This document shows, piece by piece, positions 53,143-62,571 of a DNA stretch of 64,000 nt. The DNA is from Ponticaulis sp. (GTDB lineage Bacteria > Pseudomonadota > Alphaproteobacteria > Caulobacterales > Hyphomonadaceae). Where the stretch lies: positions 310,001 through 374,000 of the forward strand of contig NZLU01000046.1 in NCBI GenBank assembly GCA_002692725.1, given 5' to 3'. The notes beneath the pieces are model-generated. The model had not been told where the DNA came from. It was given only the letters and a program-made list of their open reading frames with translations, and did no database searches. Each line of letters begins with the position of its first letter. Positions within the stretch are counted from its first letter, which is position 1. Both the position numbers and the translations under genes were made by a program.

Positions 53143-55491
53143 ATGGGAAAAACTTTCAATAAATTTGCGTTTGTCGCACTGTCGACCACTCTACTTACAC
53201 CATTGACGGCAGCCTATGCTCAGGACACTTCTGAGACAGAAAGTGCGGAAGAGCGTCGTTTTGGCGTAGTGAGCGTTACCGCTCAGCGCCGTGAACAGAG
53301 CCAGCTCGATGTGCCTCTGTCTGTTTCGGCGTTCGATGGTGAGCTGCTTGCAGATCTCGGTGTGACTGACCTTACAGAGGTCGCAAAAGTCTCTCCGAAC
53401 GTCACACTCGAAGTCTCTCGGGGCACAAACACGACCCTATCGGCATTCATCCGGGGTGTTGGTCAGCAGGATCCGGTTGCCGGTTTTGAAGCGGGCGTCG
53501 GTATCTATGTGGATGACGTCTATCTGAACCGTCCTCAGGGCGCAGTTCTGGACGTGTTTGATGTCGAGCGCATCGAGGTTCTTCGCGGCCCTCAGGGGAC
53601 GCTCTACGGCCGGAACACCATTGGTGGTGCGGTAAAATACGTGACGCGCGGTCTCTCTGACGTTCCTGAGTTCAAAGGACGTGCCGCACTCGGATCCTAT
53701 AATCAAAAAGACCTCACCCTCACTACCAGCCTTCCGATTGCGGACACCTTCCGCGTCGGCGGTTCTCTGGCAATCCTGACGCGTGATGGCTTTGGCACCA
53801 ACCTCAACACCGGGCAGGAAAATTACAACAAGCAAGTCACCGCTGGTCGGATTTCCGCCGAGTGGGATGTGACGCCCGATTTCGATCTCAAATTCGCAGC
53901 TGATGCGATTCGCGATACATCTGCGCCGCGTCAGGGTCATCGTCTCATTCCAGACCAGCTTCCGCCATTCACCTATCCGGTGCTTGGTGACGTGTTCGAC
54001 ACACGCGCAGGCCTGAACGTTGTTCAGCAAGAATCTGAGGGCTATGGACTGTCACTCGTCGGCGAATTTCGCCTGAACGACACAATCACCCTGAAAAATA
54101 TCCTTGCTTACCGTCAGGATGAAAGCACAACGCCAATCGATTTCGACAGCCTTCCGGAAGCCGATATCGATGTGCCTGCGATCTATGAAAATGATCAGTT
54201 CTCCGAAGAATTTCAGGTTCTTTATTCAGGTGACCGCCTGAACGGCCTGGTTGGCTTCTATTATCTGGATGCCAACGCTTCGACTGTGTTTGACGTGCTG
54301 CTCGACACGACGGGTCAGGTTCTGGGGCTTCCCGGCCTTAACGCCCAGACCTTCGGCGATGTCGGCACCGAAACCTGGTCGCTCTTTGGTGACTTCACAT
54401 ACGATTTCACCGATCGTCTGCACCTGTCTCTTGGCGCGCGCTACACCGAAGACACGCGCTCCTCGATTGTCAAACGCAGCACCTTTATTGGCGGCTTCTC
54501 TGAATTCTTCGGTGGCAATCCGATCCTGATCGCGACAACATCCGATTTCGAAGGCGAAGCAAGCTTCGACGATTTCAGCCCACGCGTTTCCGTAGCGTAT
54601 GATCTGACCGACGAAACGAATCTCTACTTCACTTATTCTCAGGGCTTCAAAGGTGGCAGCTTCGACCCACGCGGTCAGACAACAGCGGCTCCGGACTTCG
54701 ATGGCAACGGAACCGTGTCTGCTCAGGAAGTCTACGATTTCATGCAATTCGATCCGGAAGAAGTGGACAGTTTTGAAGTGGGTTATAAGGCGAGCCATTT
54801 TGGTGGCGACCTTACCTATGCCATCGCAGCCTTCTATTCCGACTATTCTGATGTTCAGGTCCCGGGCTCTGTCGGCGTCGATACAGACAATGACGGCGTG
54901 AATGACACCTTTACCGGCGTCACAACCAATGCCGGTGCCGCGACGATCGCAGGTGTGGAATTTGAAGGCAGCGCCATCCTCGGTGATGACGTCTTCAAAG
55001 CGGGCGATCTGTTCAATGCGAGCTGGTCTGTTGGCTATCTAGATGCAGGCTATGATGAATTCATCGATGCATCTGGTGTGGACGTTTCCGACGATCGAGT
55101 CATCCAGAACACACCGGAATGGACTGCCAGCTTGCGTCTTGCGTACGACACGCCATTCACCATCGCCAACAATAACGGCAACCTGCTGCTCAACACGCTG
55201 GTCGCTTATCGCGGTGCTTCGAGCCAGTTTGAAGCGCCGAACCCGTTTCTCGATCAGCCCGCCTTCACCCTCTGGGACGCGTCAATGCGTTGGGAAGCTG
55301 AGAGCGGAAACTGGGGTGTCAGCCTGAACGGTAAAAACCTGACCGACGAGCGCTACATTGTTGCGGGCTATAACTTCGTCAACATCAATGCCAATGGCAC
55401 CTTCACACCGACACTCGGCCTCGAAGGCACGCTGACCGGCTTCTATGGCGATCCGCGAACATTCACGCTCGGTGTGGATTTCGAATTCTAA
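53143..55491 (+). CDS. TonB-dependent outer-membrane receptor
   Basis: A 782-residue receptor that imports a ligand across the outer membrane using TonB energy. Signal peptide MGKTFNKFAFVALSTTLLTP...AYA; then the TonB box region (FGVVSVTAQRREQ), plug domain (about 50-165, with IRGVGQQDP, VYLNRPQGA, EVLRGPQGTLYGRNTIGGAV) and the 22-strand barrel ending in aromatic VDFEF. There is a DxDxNG-like run (DFDGNGTVSAQE, about 520-531) in an outer loop that resembles a calcium loop. No siderophore-type partner genes are near; the shared palindrome ties it to the TetR and hydrolase genes downstream, pointing to an organic substrate. Confidence 0.93.
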   Translation: MGKTFNKFAFVALSTTLLTPLTAAYAQDTSETESAEERRFGVVSVTAQRREQSQLDVPLSVSAFDGELLADLGVTDLTEVAKVSPNVTLEVSRGTNTTLSAFIRGVGQQDPVAGFEAGVGIYVDDVYLNRPQGAVLDVFDVERIEVLRGPQGTLYGRNTIGGAVKYVTRGLSDVPEFKGRAALGSYNQKDLTLTTSLPIADTFRVGGSLAILTRDGFGTNLNTGQENYNKQVTAGRISAEWDVTPDFDLKFAADAIRDTSAPRQGHRLIPDQLPPFTYPVLGDVFDTRAGLNVVQQESEGYGLSLVGEFRLNDTITLKNILAYRQDESTTPIDFDSLPEADIDVPAIYENDQFSEEFQVLYSGDRLNGLVGFYYLDANASTVFDVLLDTTGQVLGLPGLNAQTFGDVGTETWSLFGDFTYDFTDRLHLSLGARYTEDTRSSIVKRSTFIGGFSEFFGGNPILIATTSDFEGEASFDDFSPRVSVAYDLTDETNLYFTYSQGFKGGSFDPRGQTTAAPDFDGNGTVSAQEVYDFMQFDPEEVDSFEVGYKASHFGGDLTYAIAAFYSDYSDVQVPGSVGVDTDNDGVNDTFTGVTTNAGAATIAGVEFEGSAILGDDVFKAGDLFNASWSVGYLDAGYDEFIDASGVDVSDDRVIQNTPEWTASLRLAYDTPFTIANNNGNLLLNTLVAYRGASSQFEAPNPFLDQPAFTLWDASMRWEAESGNWGVSLNGKNLTDERYIVAGYNFVNINANGTFTPTLGLEGTLTGFYGDPRTFTLGVDFEF

Positions 55492-55549
55492 TCTTCCTTC
55501 CGAACGGAGCGCGGCAACGCGCTCCGCCAACTTCCCCCTCCAGTCCTCA

Positions 55550-56245
55550 TTAGACTGGTGCGGCGGCGTCTCCGGGCGTCGCCGTCTTCTTTTTCTCCGG
55601 CATGTCTTTTAATTGCTCAAATCCGGCCGTGATGAAGTTGACGATGTGACTATGCGCGCCGGACAAATCATCTGACCGACACAATCCGTTCGACAAATGG
55701 TCGATCCGCCCCGTCTGAGCCAGCGCGAGCGTGAGCGCACCGGACAGGCAATGATAAGCCCAATAGAGGTTTTCTTCGCTGACATCTGGAATCGCCATTT
55801 TCAGCGCCTCCAAAAACCGGTCGATCAAGGGGTCGAACTGCTGCGACATCAGTTGACCGCCCCATTCATGTGACGAGTTCACATAACCAATCAGCGCGTA
55901 ATAATTTTTCCAGCCCTCATCATGAACGTGCGAGCGTGTCAGAAGCGGTGCGAAATAAGCCTCAATAATACAGCGCACACTGGGCGCATTGGGCTGCGCC
56001 TCCTCAATCACCGCTTCGAGCGCCTCAAGGCGCCAACTGTTGAGCACCTTGGCGCGGCGCATGAAAACGGCTTCGAAGAGGTCGCGTTTCGGACCGAAAT
56101 AATAGTTTGCCAAAGCGACGTCGACATCTGCCATTTTGGCGATCGCGCGCAGTGTAACCCCGTCATACCCATGACGGGAGAATAACGCCTCCGCTGCATC
56201 CAGGATGAGCTCGCGTTTTTTGGTTCTTGTTTCCTGCCCCGTCAT
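55550..56245 (-). CDS. TetR-family regulator next to TonB receptor and hydrolase
   Basis: A repressor of about 231 residues. The DNA-binding domain reads TKKRELILDAAEALFSRHGY and VTLRAIAKMADVDVALANYY (about residues 5-55). The C-terminal domain ends in a Lys/Pro/Ala-rich tail (KKKTATPGDAAAPV). Two starts are possible: ATG 56245 (chosen) or GTG 56260. It converges on the TonB-receptor gene and is divergent from the hydrolase gene; the palindrome in between (56351-56364) is its likely operator. Ligand unknown. Confidence 0.9.
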   Translation of the reverse strand: MTGQETRTKKRELILDAAEALFSRHGYDGVTLRAIAKMADVDVALANYYFGPKRDLFEAVFMRRAKVLNSWRLEALEAVIEEAQPNAPSVRCIIEAYFAPLLTRSHVHDEGWKNYYALIGYVNSSHEWGGQLMSQQFDPLIDRFLEALKMAIPDVSEENLYWAYHCLSGALTLALAQTGRIDHLSNGLCRSDDLSGAHSHIVNFITAGFEQLKDMPEKKKTATPGDAAAPV

Positions 56246-56350
56246 GATAGCCAGCTTCACTCATCTAATCTGATCCTGCAAGCACGCAGCGGTTTTATCC
56301 CGGATATTTAAGGATTTCGGCGACTTACCTGCCTGGTTCCGCTTGCACAC

Positions 56351-56364
56351 TCAACAAGCGTTGA
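56351..56364. promoter_or_regulatory. Operator candidate TCAAC-N4-GTTGA
   Basis: TCAACAAGCGTTGA is a 14-bp palindrome (5-bp arms, 4-bp core) in the 154-bp gap between the divergent TetR and hydrolase starts, 36 bp before the hydrolase ATG and inside the spacer of a possible promoter (TTGCAC at 56343-56348, TAATAA at 56367-56372). Both arm sequence and core length equal the site at 53084-53101. Confidence 0.65.
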
Positions 56365-56399
56365 ACTAATAATCTTTGAAAAACCGGGAGGAAAACCAC

Positions 56400-57260
56400 A
56401 TGACCGACATTCATTACAAATCCGAAGACGGTCTGACCCTCTATGCGAAATCATACGGACCCGCCACGGCCAACCGAACGGTGCTTTGTCTTCATGGCCT
56501 GACTCGAAATCACAAAGATTTCGAACCCATGATCGAGGCCTTGGGCGAGGCCCATCCTGACATTCGGTTTGTCGCCTGGGATACGCGCGGGCGCTGTAAA
56601 TCAGCTTATGATCCGGATCCCAGTCGCTATGCCCTCCCCAATTATGCGTCAGACGCCGTGCGATTAATCGATACGCTCGGGCTGGAAAAGGTCACTCTGA
56701 TTGGTACTTCGATGGGCGGGCTCATCTCCATGACGCTCATGACAATGATTCCGACGCGCATTGACGGGATTGTACTGAATGATATCGGGCCGGTGATCGA
56801 GCTCGAAGGCCTGCAGAACATATCGACCTATCTCGGTAAGAACGATCCACTTCCGTCTATGTCTGATGCGGCCGCCAAAATTGAAGCGAACCAGAAAGAC
56901 GTCTTCCCCGACTATACCGACGCTGACTGGCTCTCCTTTGCCGAAAGAACATGGCGCCAACGACCTGATGGTCAGTTCGAACCGGATTATGATGCGAGCA
57001 TTGTTGAAAACTTTGCCGTCCCGACAGAATTGAATGAAGACGATCCGGCTTTGTGGGGCCTATTCAACGCGACCAACTCAGTCCCTTTGTTGTTGATTCG
57101 CGGCGAACGCTCCGAGCTGCTTTCGGAAAAGACGGCCGCTCGAATGATGGATTCACATCCCAACGCCAGGCTTGCAACCATCCCCCGTGTCGGCCACGCG
57201 CCTGTGTTAGACGAACCCGAGGCGGTAAACGCAATTTCAGGCTTTTTGGGAACGCTCTGA
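56400..57260 (+). CDS. Alpha/beta hydrolase co-regulated with TonB receptor
   Basis: A 286-residue alpha/beta hydrolase with a cap region. Oxyanion HG in LCLHGLTRNHKD (H32), nucleophile S104 in GTSMGGLIS, and histidine H266 in PRVGHAPVLDEPEA are visible; the acid is probably E239 or a nearby residue in RGERSELLS, unusual since Asp is more common. It resembles esterase, lactonase or C-C hydrolase-type enzymes; the substrate cannot be told. No signal peptide, so cytoplasmic. GGGAGG is placed 8 bp before ATG 56400, which decides the start over a TTG at 56376. Confidence 0.88.
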   Translation: MTDIHYKSEDGLTLYAKSYGPATANRTVLCLHGLTRNHKDFEPMIEALGEAHPDIRFVAWDTRGRCKSAYDPDPSRYALPNYASDAVRLIDTLGLEKVTLIGTSMGGLISMTLMTMIPTRIDGIVLNDIGPVIELEGLQNISTYLGKNDPLPSMSDAAAKIEANQKDVFPDYTDADWLSFAERTWRQRPDGQFEPDYDASIVENFAVPTELNEDDPALWGLFNATNSVPLLLIRGERSELLSEKTAARMMDSHPNARLATIPRVGHAPVLDEPEAVNAISGFLGTL

Positions 57261-57471
57261 TTGAGTAGTTCATAACCAATTACTACCAATCTCAAAGTCA
57301 AACATGTTCAAGACTTCAGAACGCGTGACAAGATTGCCGCGTTTTACCTGATTTCCGAAGGTTTTCCGGGTGTTCACACATGAGTGAGGTTACCTAAACT
57401 GGAATTCATGATATGTGCACCTAGTGTCTATACATAGTAAGAAAACCGACCAACCCTCGGGAGAAAAATTG

Positions 57472-59547
57472 ATGAGGACGAACTGGAAGACGATACTGGC
57501 AGGTGGTGCAGCCGTCACAGCATTGATGCTGGCGGGCTGTGGACAGCAGTCTGGTACAGAAGAAACAGCGGCAAACGCTCCGGCTGCGGATGCGCCAGCC
57601 GTTGAAGTTGCCAGCTTCCTTGGTGATTTCCGTCTGATTGATCAGACCGGTAAAGGTCACCAGCTTTTCTACTGGAAAGATGTTCCAGCGGTTGTGTTGA
57701 TTTCTCATTGCGAAGGCTGTGAGGCGTCTGCCGAAACACTCAACACCATTGAAACGCTGAAAGCCGACTATGCCGACAGCGAGATCCCTTTCATGGCCAT
57801 CAACTCCACTGGTGATGCGCGAAAAGCTGTTGCAGCTGAGGCTGAAGCCAATGGCTGGACCACGCCAATCCTGATGGATGAGACCAAACTGGTCAGCGAA
57901 GACCTCGGCGTGAGCCGTGCGGGTGAAGTGTTCGTCCTGTCTCCGAAGAAAGGCTTCAAAGTCATTTATCACGGCGCTGTTGAAGGTTCGGAAGGCTCTC
58001 TGAAAGCAGCACTTGATCAGGCTGTGGCCGGTGAAGAAGTGACCGTTGCGTCTGCGACTGACGGCCTGAAGGGCACCTATATTGCGCTTCCTGAGCGTGA
58101 TAATGCCGCTGAAATTCAGAACATCTCTTACGCTGAAGACGTCGCTCCAATCCTCATCGAAAACTGCGCTGAGTGCCACGCTGAAGGCGGTATCGCGCCT
58201 TGGGCGATGACGGATTACACAAAGATCCGTGGCTGGGCACCTATGATGAAGCAGGTCGTCATGGATGACCGCATGCCACCTTGGGGTCCGGACACAACTT
58301 ACCGTCCGATGCATGACTCTCGCGCCATGTCGATCGAAGAGAAGCAAACCCTCATTCACTGGATTGATGCTGGCGCACCTCGCGGTGAAGGCGAAGATCC
58401 GTTCGAAGGTCTGAACTTTGCAGCACCTGAATGGCCTGCAGATCTCGGCGAACCAGATCTCGTACTGGAAGTTCCGGAGTTCACCATCCCCGCAACCGGT
58501 ATCGTGGACTATCAGTATCCGGCAGTTGCCAACCCGCAGGTCGAAGATAAATGGCTCAAAGCGACAGCCATTATCCCAGGCGACCGCTCTGCGGTTCACC
58601 ACGCACTGACGGGCTATATGTCTGAAATGCCAGCCAATGGCGAAGGACGCGAAAGCAATTGGGAATTCTCCACCGGCACCTACGCTGTTGGTGAAGAGCC
58701 TATGATCCACATGGATAACTCAGGCAGCCCGTTCCCGGCTGGTGGCGCAATTGGCTTCCAGATGCACTACACGCCAATCGGCAAGGAAGTGGTCGACACC
58801 ACGAAGGTGGGTTTCTATTTCCATGACGAAAAGCCAAAGCATTACACACGCAGCTATGTGATCATCGATCCGACCATCACACTGCCAGCGGGTGACGGAT
58901 ATCACGAAGAAGTCGCCTATATGGACTGGCCAGCTGATGCGACGCTTTACGGCATCTATCCGCACGGACACTTCCGTCTCGCACGGACGCTCGTCGTTCT
59001 AGAGCGCAAGGATGGGACATCAGAAACACTTCTGAATATTCCGCGCTATGACTTCAACTGGCAGTTCGACTATCGCTTTGAAGAGCCACTGGACATCAAA
59101 GCTGGTGACCGCATCGTCACACGCTATTGGTATGACAACTCTGAGCGTAACTTCTCCAACCCTGATCCGGAGAAGGTTGTGACATGGGGCGACCAGTCTT
59201 TCGAAGAAATGATGTACACGCGTCTGACCTATCAGTGGGTTGGTGAGACAACTGACAATCTGTTCGAAGACACTCAGGAAGAGCTTCAATCCGGTATGCT
59301 GTTTGGCGCACTGGACGATAATATGAGCGGCAAAATCGAACTCGCTGAAGTTCAGCGCGGTCAATTTGCAGCCATGGCTCCAATGATGATGGGTCAGTTT
59401 GATAAAGACGGCGACAACGCCCTGTCCAAAGAAGAAATGGGCGCTGCAACGCAAATGATGATGCGTCGCCAGTTCCGCGGTGCAGATCGCGCTGACAATC
59501 CGGCACCGTCTGAAAGCGGCGCAGGCGCAACGGGTGGCGACAACTAA
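57472..59547 (+). CDS. Lipoprotein fusing thioredoxin-like, cytochrome c, PHM-type copper and EF-hand domains
   Basis: A 691-residue lipoprotein (MRTNWKTILAGG...LMLAGC, lipobox LAGC). Order: thioredoxin-like domain (about 45-185) with C80-E-G-C83; a c-type haem site C232-A-E-C235-H236 in ENCAECHAEGGIAPWAM; a domain (about 325-600) of the copper type II monooxygenase fold with residues placed as in PHM/DBM: H376-H377 (AVHHAL), H432 (QMHYTP), H498 and H500 (YPHGHF) and M580/M581 (EEMMYT); and two EF-hands (D615...E626, D644...E655). It could oxidise a periplasmic substrate using electrons delivered by the haem. Activity is inferred. GGGAG precedes the ATG; a terminator follows. Confidence 0.85.
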   Translation: MRTNWKTILAGGAAVTALMLAGCGQQSGTEETAANAPAADAPAVEVASFLGDFRLIDQTGKGHQLFYWKDVPAVVLISHCEGCEASAETLNTIETLKADYADSEIPFMAINSTGDARKAVAAEAEANGWTTPILMDETKLVSEDLGVSRAGEVFVLSPKKGFKVIYHGAVEGSEGSLKAALDQAVAGEEVTVASATDGLKGTYIALPERDNAAEIQNISYAEDVAPILIENCAECHAEGGIAPWAMTDYTKIRGWAPMMKQVVMDDRMPPWGPDTTYRPMHDSRAMSIEEKQTLIHWIDAGAPRGEGEDPFEGLNFAAPEWPADLGEPDLVLEVPEFTIPATGIVDYQYPAVANPQVEDKWLKATAIIPGDRSAVHHALTGYMSEMPANGEGRESNWEFSTGTYAVGEEPMIHMDNSGSPFPAGGAIGFQMHYTPIGKEVVDTTKVGFYFHDEKPKHYTRSYVIIDPTITLPAGDGYHEEVAYMDWPADATLYGIYPHGHFRLARTLVVLERKDGTSETLLNIPRYDFNWQFDYRFEEPLDIKAGDRIVTRYWYDNSERNFSNPDPEKVVTWGDQSFEEMMYTRLTYQWVGETTDNLFEDTQEELQSGMLFGALDDNMSGKIELAEVQRGQFAAMAPMMMGQFDKDGDNALSKEEMGAATQMMMRRQFRGADRADNPAPSESGAGATGGDN

Positions 59548-59573
59548 GTCAGGCCCACAACCCAGAAACAGGA

Positions 59574-59600
59574 AAGCCGTCCGATTCGGGCGGCTTTTTT
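59574..59600 (+). terminator. Rho-independent terminator
   Basis: A 10-bp stem AAGCCGTCCG/CGGGCGGCTT (one G-T pair, ATT loop) followed by six T, 26 bp after the stop of the multidomain lipoprotein. A run of A is lacking on the left, so it works mainly for the plus strand. Confidence 0.88.
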
Positions 59601-59662
59601 GTTACGCGTCTGACGAAGGAAAAGGCCCAGTGCGTAAGCGAATCGACGCCTTGGCCAGATTA

Positions 59663-60307
59663 TTATTTCTTGCTGGACAATTGCGCATAAAACCCATCGA
59701 CAATTGAGCGTACTGTCAGATCAAATAAATGATCAGGATCTGGGTTCAGGCTGACAAATCGAGCGATCGTGGGGTCTTTTTCAAGTGCACTCTTGTTTGG
59801 AACTTCCTGAGACCGGATCGCCATCGCCTCATAAACCAGGCCGTGAATGGCCAGACTGCTCATAATGGCCGCCTGCGTACTGGCATCACTCTCAAGGCCA
59901 GACCGGTCCCAGATGGACTGCCAATGCTGGCTCAGAGACAGAATCATGGGGGTCATAACCATATTTGACCGTCTGAGATTTGTGATCTCAGGATAGGTAC
60001 GCGCACCAGCGCGTATCCAGTTCGCAAACGTCAGGATGTCATATTTCCAATCATCCGTCAGATCGGGAAGCGCCCGCGAAAGAATCGCTCGATCGATCAC
60101 AAGTCCCGTCAACGCAGTTTTGTCGGGCACGTGATGATACAACGCCATAGGGGTCACACCCAATCGCTGTGCTACTGCCCGAAGCGTGAATGCGCCTGCG
60201 CCTTTCTCATTGACCAGAGCAAACGCTTCTTCAGCGATACGGTCGACATTCAATTCAGCCAAAAAGGGGCCTCCGGAATTCAGATCATCAATCAGACCCG
60301 ACCTCAA
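59663..60307 (-). CDS. TetR-family regulator
   Basis: A 214-residue repressor with the helix-turn-helix in FTLRAVAQRLGVTPMALYHHVPDK (about 39-62), a wording close to the TetR/TetR_C group, and a C-terminal half resembling the TetR_C type (IMSSLAIHGLVYEAMAI). Its N-terminal 20 residues (MRSGLIDDLNSGGPFLAELN) are poorly conserved-looking and the real start may be slightly later. It sits between the multidomain lipoprotein and acs; a 31-bp perfect inverted repeat lies 58 bp upstream of the start. Confidence 0.88.
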   Translation of the reverse strand: MRSGLIDDLNSGGPFLAELNVDRIAEEAFALVNEKGAGAFTLRAVAQRLGVTPMALYHHVPDKTALTGLVIDRAILSRALPDLTDDWKYDILTFANWIRAGARTYPEITNLRRSNMVMTPMILSLSQHWQSIWDRSGLESDASTQAAIMSSLAIHGLVYEAMAIRSQEVPNKSALEKDPTIARFVSLNPDPDHLFDLTVRSIVDGFYAQLSSKK

Positions 60308-60364
60308 ACTCCACTCGCACCATGCCCACTGGTGTTTTCTGCGTAAGGTTTTGGTTCGGCTGAC

Positions 60365-60395
60365 AAGATACTGAAAACACAGAATTCAGTATCTT
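60365..60395. promoter_or_regulatory. Perfect inverted repeat, 11-bp arms, before TetR gene
   Basis: AAGATACTGAA (60365-60375) and TTCAGTATCTT (60385-60395) are exact complements separated by nine bases, 58 bp upstream of the TetR start on the minus strand. No T-run follows, so operator is more likely than terminator. Confidence 0.6.
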
Positions 60396-60448
60396 CTGCT
60401 AAGTTGAGAGTTCTGGTCGAATTCAGATGTATTGTCCATGGAACATGG

Positions 60449-60471
60449 CGATACATCTACAGTGTGTATCG
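60449..60471. promoter_or_regulatory. Inverted repeat CGATACA-N9-TGTATCG after acs
   Basis: Perfect 7-bp arms with the same nine-base spacer as the repeat at 60365-60395, and sharing the GATAC/GTATC core. It begins 11 bp downstream of the acs stop (minus strand). Either a second site for the same regulator or a 3' hairpin of the acs message. Confidence 0.45.
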
Positions 60472-60481
60472 TGATGACATG

Positions 60482-62434
60482 TCAGTCTTTATTCTTCCGG
60501 TTGGCGACAAGATCATCGACGACTGATGGATCAGCCAGAGTTGAAGTATCTCCCAAAGATGACGTCTCATTCTCGGCAATCTTGCGCAGAATACGACGCA
60601 TGATTTTTCCTGATCTGGTTTTCGGAAGGCCTGGCGCCCACTGAATGATATCAGGTTTGGCGATTGGTCCGATTTCATGGCGAACCCAATCCTGCAATTC
60701 CTTAACCAGCTCGTCAGAAGCGGGTTCGCCCTCCATCAATGTCACATAGCAATAAATGCCCTGCCCTTTGATCTCATGCGGATATCCAACCACAGCGGCT
60801 TCTGAGACCTTCGAATGCGCGACCAGCGCACTTTCTACTTCGGCTGTCCCCATACGGTGACCTGACACATTGATGACGTCATCAACCCGGCCTGTAATCC
60901 AGTAATAGCCGTCTTCGTCGCGTCGGCAGCCATCACCCGTGAAGTAATAGCCTTTGAAGGTCTCGAAATAGGTCGAGACAAAGCGCTCATGATCTCCGTA
61001 AACTGTGCGCATCTGGCCAGGCCAGCTATCCTTGATCGCCAGAACACCTGAAACGCCATTGCCATCCAGAACATTGCCTTCGGTATCCAGGACCTCCAGC
61101 TGAACGCCAAAAAATGGCTTGGTCGCAGAACCAGGTTTCATGGCTATCGCACCCGGTAGAGGCGTGATCATCGCGCCACCGGTCTCAGTCTGCCACCAGG
61201 TGTCAACGATCGGACACTTTTCCTCGCCCACATGAGTATAGTACCAGTTCCAGGCTTCAGGATTGATCGGTTCACCGACCGTCCCAAGCAAACGCAAAGC
61301 TGAGAGATCGCATTTCTCAACATAGGCTGTTCCCTTGCCCATCAGCGCACGAATAGCTGTCGGTGCCGTGTAGAACACATTCACTTTATATTTTTCGCAA
61401 ATCTGCCAGAAGCGGCTGGCGTCCGGATATGTCGGCACGCCTTCAAACATCAGAGTTTTTGCGCCGTTCGCAAGAGGCCCATAAACGATATAGGTGTGCC
61501 CGGTGACCCAACCGACATCCGCCGTACACCAATAAATATCGCCAGGTTTATAGTCAAACACATACTCATGGGTCATGCTGGCCCAGAGGAGATACCCTCC
61601 CGTCGAGTGCAGCACGCCTTTGGGTTTGCCCGTCGATCCGGAGGTATAGAGAATAAAGAGCGGGTCTTCCGCATTCATGGGCTCAGGCTCGCAAGTCTGA
61701 GGCACGCTCACAGCCAACTCATGATACCAGGCATCCCGCTCTCGATCCCAGGCGACTTCATCACCTGTCCGGCGGACAACCAGCGTTTTCACCGACGCAT
61801 CGCACTTCTTCAGCGCCTCATCCATATGGGCTTTCAGCGCAGTGTGGCGTCCCCCACGCGGCGCCGTGTCGGCCGTAATGACCAGTTTTGCACTGCAATC
61901 ATTGATTCGATCCGCGAGAGCATCTGCGGAAAAGCCGGCAAACACGACCGAATGCACGGCGCCGATCCGCGCGCAGGCCAGCATGGCATAGGCCGCTTCC
62001 GGGATCATCGGCATATAGAGGATCACCCGGTCGCCTTTGCCGACGCCGCGCGCCTTCAGTACATTCGCGAAAACCTGAACTTCCCGGTGAAGCTCGGAAT
62101 AAGTGATGCGCTTATTTGTATGCGGCTCATCCCCTTCCCAGATAATCGCCGTTTCATGCGACTGGGTTTCGAGATGGCGATCGACACAATTGGCGCAGAC
62201 ATTCAGAACGCCATCTTCGAACCATTTGATGGAGACGTCCGGATACTCAAACGTTGTATTCTTCACTTTTGTGAAGGGCTTGATCCAGTCTAACCGCGCA
62301 CGCGCCTCTTCGCCCCAGAAAGCTTCGGGATCAGCAATTGATGCGGCATATTTTTCTTCATAGAGCGCCAGATCAGCTGTGCCCGGGCGTGAAAACCCCT
62401 CTGGTACATCAAAGAGTGTTTTTTCTGCGCTCAC
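60482..62434 (-). CDS. acs: Acetyl-CoA synthetase
   Basis: A 650-residue AMP-forming enzyme turning acetate, ATP and CoA into acetyl-CoA. The ATP-binding [19 protein letters not shown], the acetate-pocket region TWWQTETGG, the hinge/ATP motif [18 protein letters not shown], and the C-terminal [17 protein letters not shown] with the regulatory acetylated lysine are all present. Length equals E. coli Acs (652). The start is GTG at 62434 with GGAG 8 bp ahead. Whether the adjacent TetR gene controls it is unknown. Confidence 0.97.
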   Translation of the reverse strand: MSAEKTLFDVPEGFSRPGTADLALYEEKYAASIADPEAFWGEEARARLDWIKPFTKVKNTTFEYPDVSIKWFEDGVLNVCANCVDRHLETQSHETAIIWEGDEPHTNKRITYSELHREVQVFANVLKARGVGKGDRVILYMPMIPEAAYAMLACARIGAVHSVVFAGFSADALADRINDCSAKLVITADTAPRGGRHTALKAHMDEALKKCDASVKTLVVRRTGDEVAWDRERDAWYHELAVSVPQTCEPEPMNAEDPLFILYTSGSTGKPKGVLHSTGGYLLWASMTHEYVFDYKPGDIYWCTADVGWVTGHTYIVYGPLANGAKTLMFEGVPTYPDASRFWQICEKYKVNVFYTAPTAIRALMGKGTAYVEKCDLSALRLLGTVGEPINPEAWNWYYTHVGEEKCPIVDTWWQTETGGAMITPLPGAIAMKPGSATKPFFGVQLEVLDTEGNVLDGNGVSGVLAIKDSWPGQMRTVYGDHERFVSTYFETFKGYYFTGDGCRRDEDGYYWITGRVDDVINVSGHRMGTAEVESALVAHSKVSEAAVVGYPHEIKGQGIYCYVTLMEGEPASDELVKELQDWVRHEIGPIAKPDIIQWAPGLPKTRSGKIMRRILRKIAENETSSLGDTSTLADPSVVDDLVANRKNKD

Positions 62435-62571
62435 AGTGCATCTCCATTCGTCTGTCCTGAACCTGCGGGTCTGTGCAGGTCTTCGTCAGACTAATGCCGA
62501 AACAGGGCTGATTGCCACCTCATTCACGTAGAATGCTGGTTAAAAATCTGCCCTGGATGTCACCGGAAGTA

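Noticed and set aside
57301..57308. AACATGTT palindrome before the multidomain lipoprotein
   Set aside because: Eight bases only and not related to the TCAAC-N4-GTTGA site; too short to claim as an operator.
57421..58710. 429-codon open frame on the minus strand
   Set aside because: It lies wholly antisense to the multidomain lipoprotein gene, whose domains are unmistakable; its translation is rich in Cys, His, Arg and Phe with no motif, as expected of a reverse-complement shadow.
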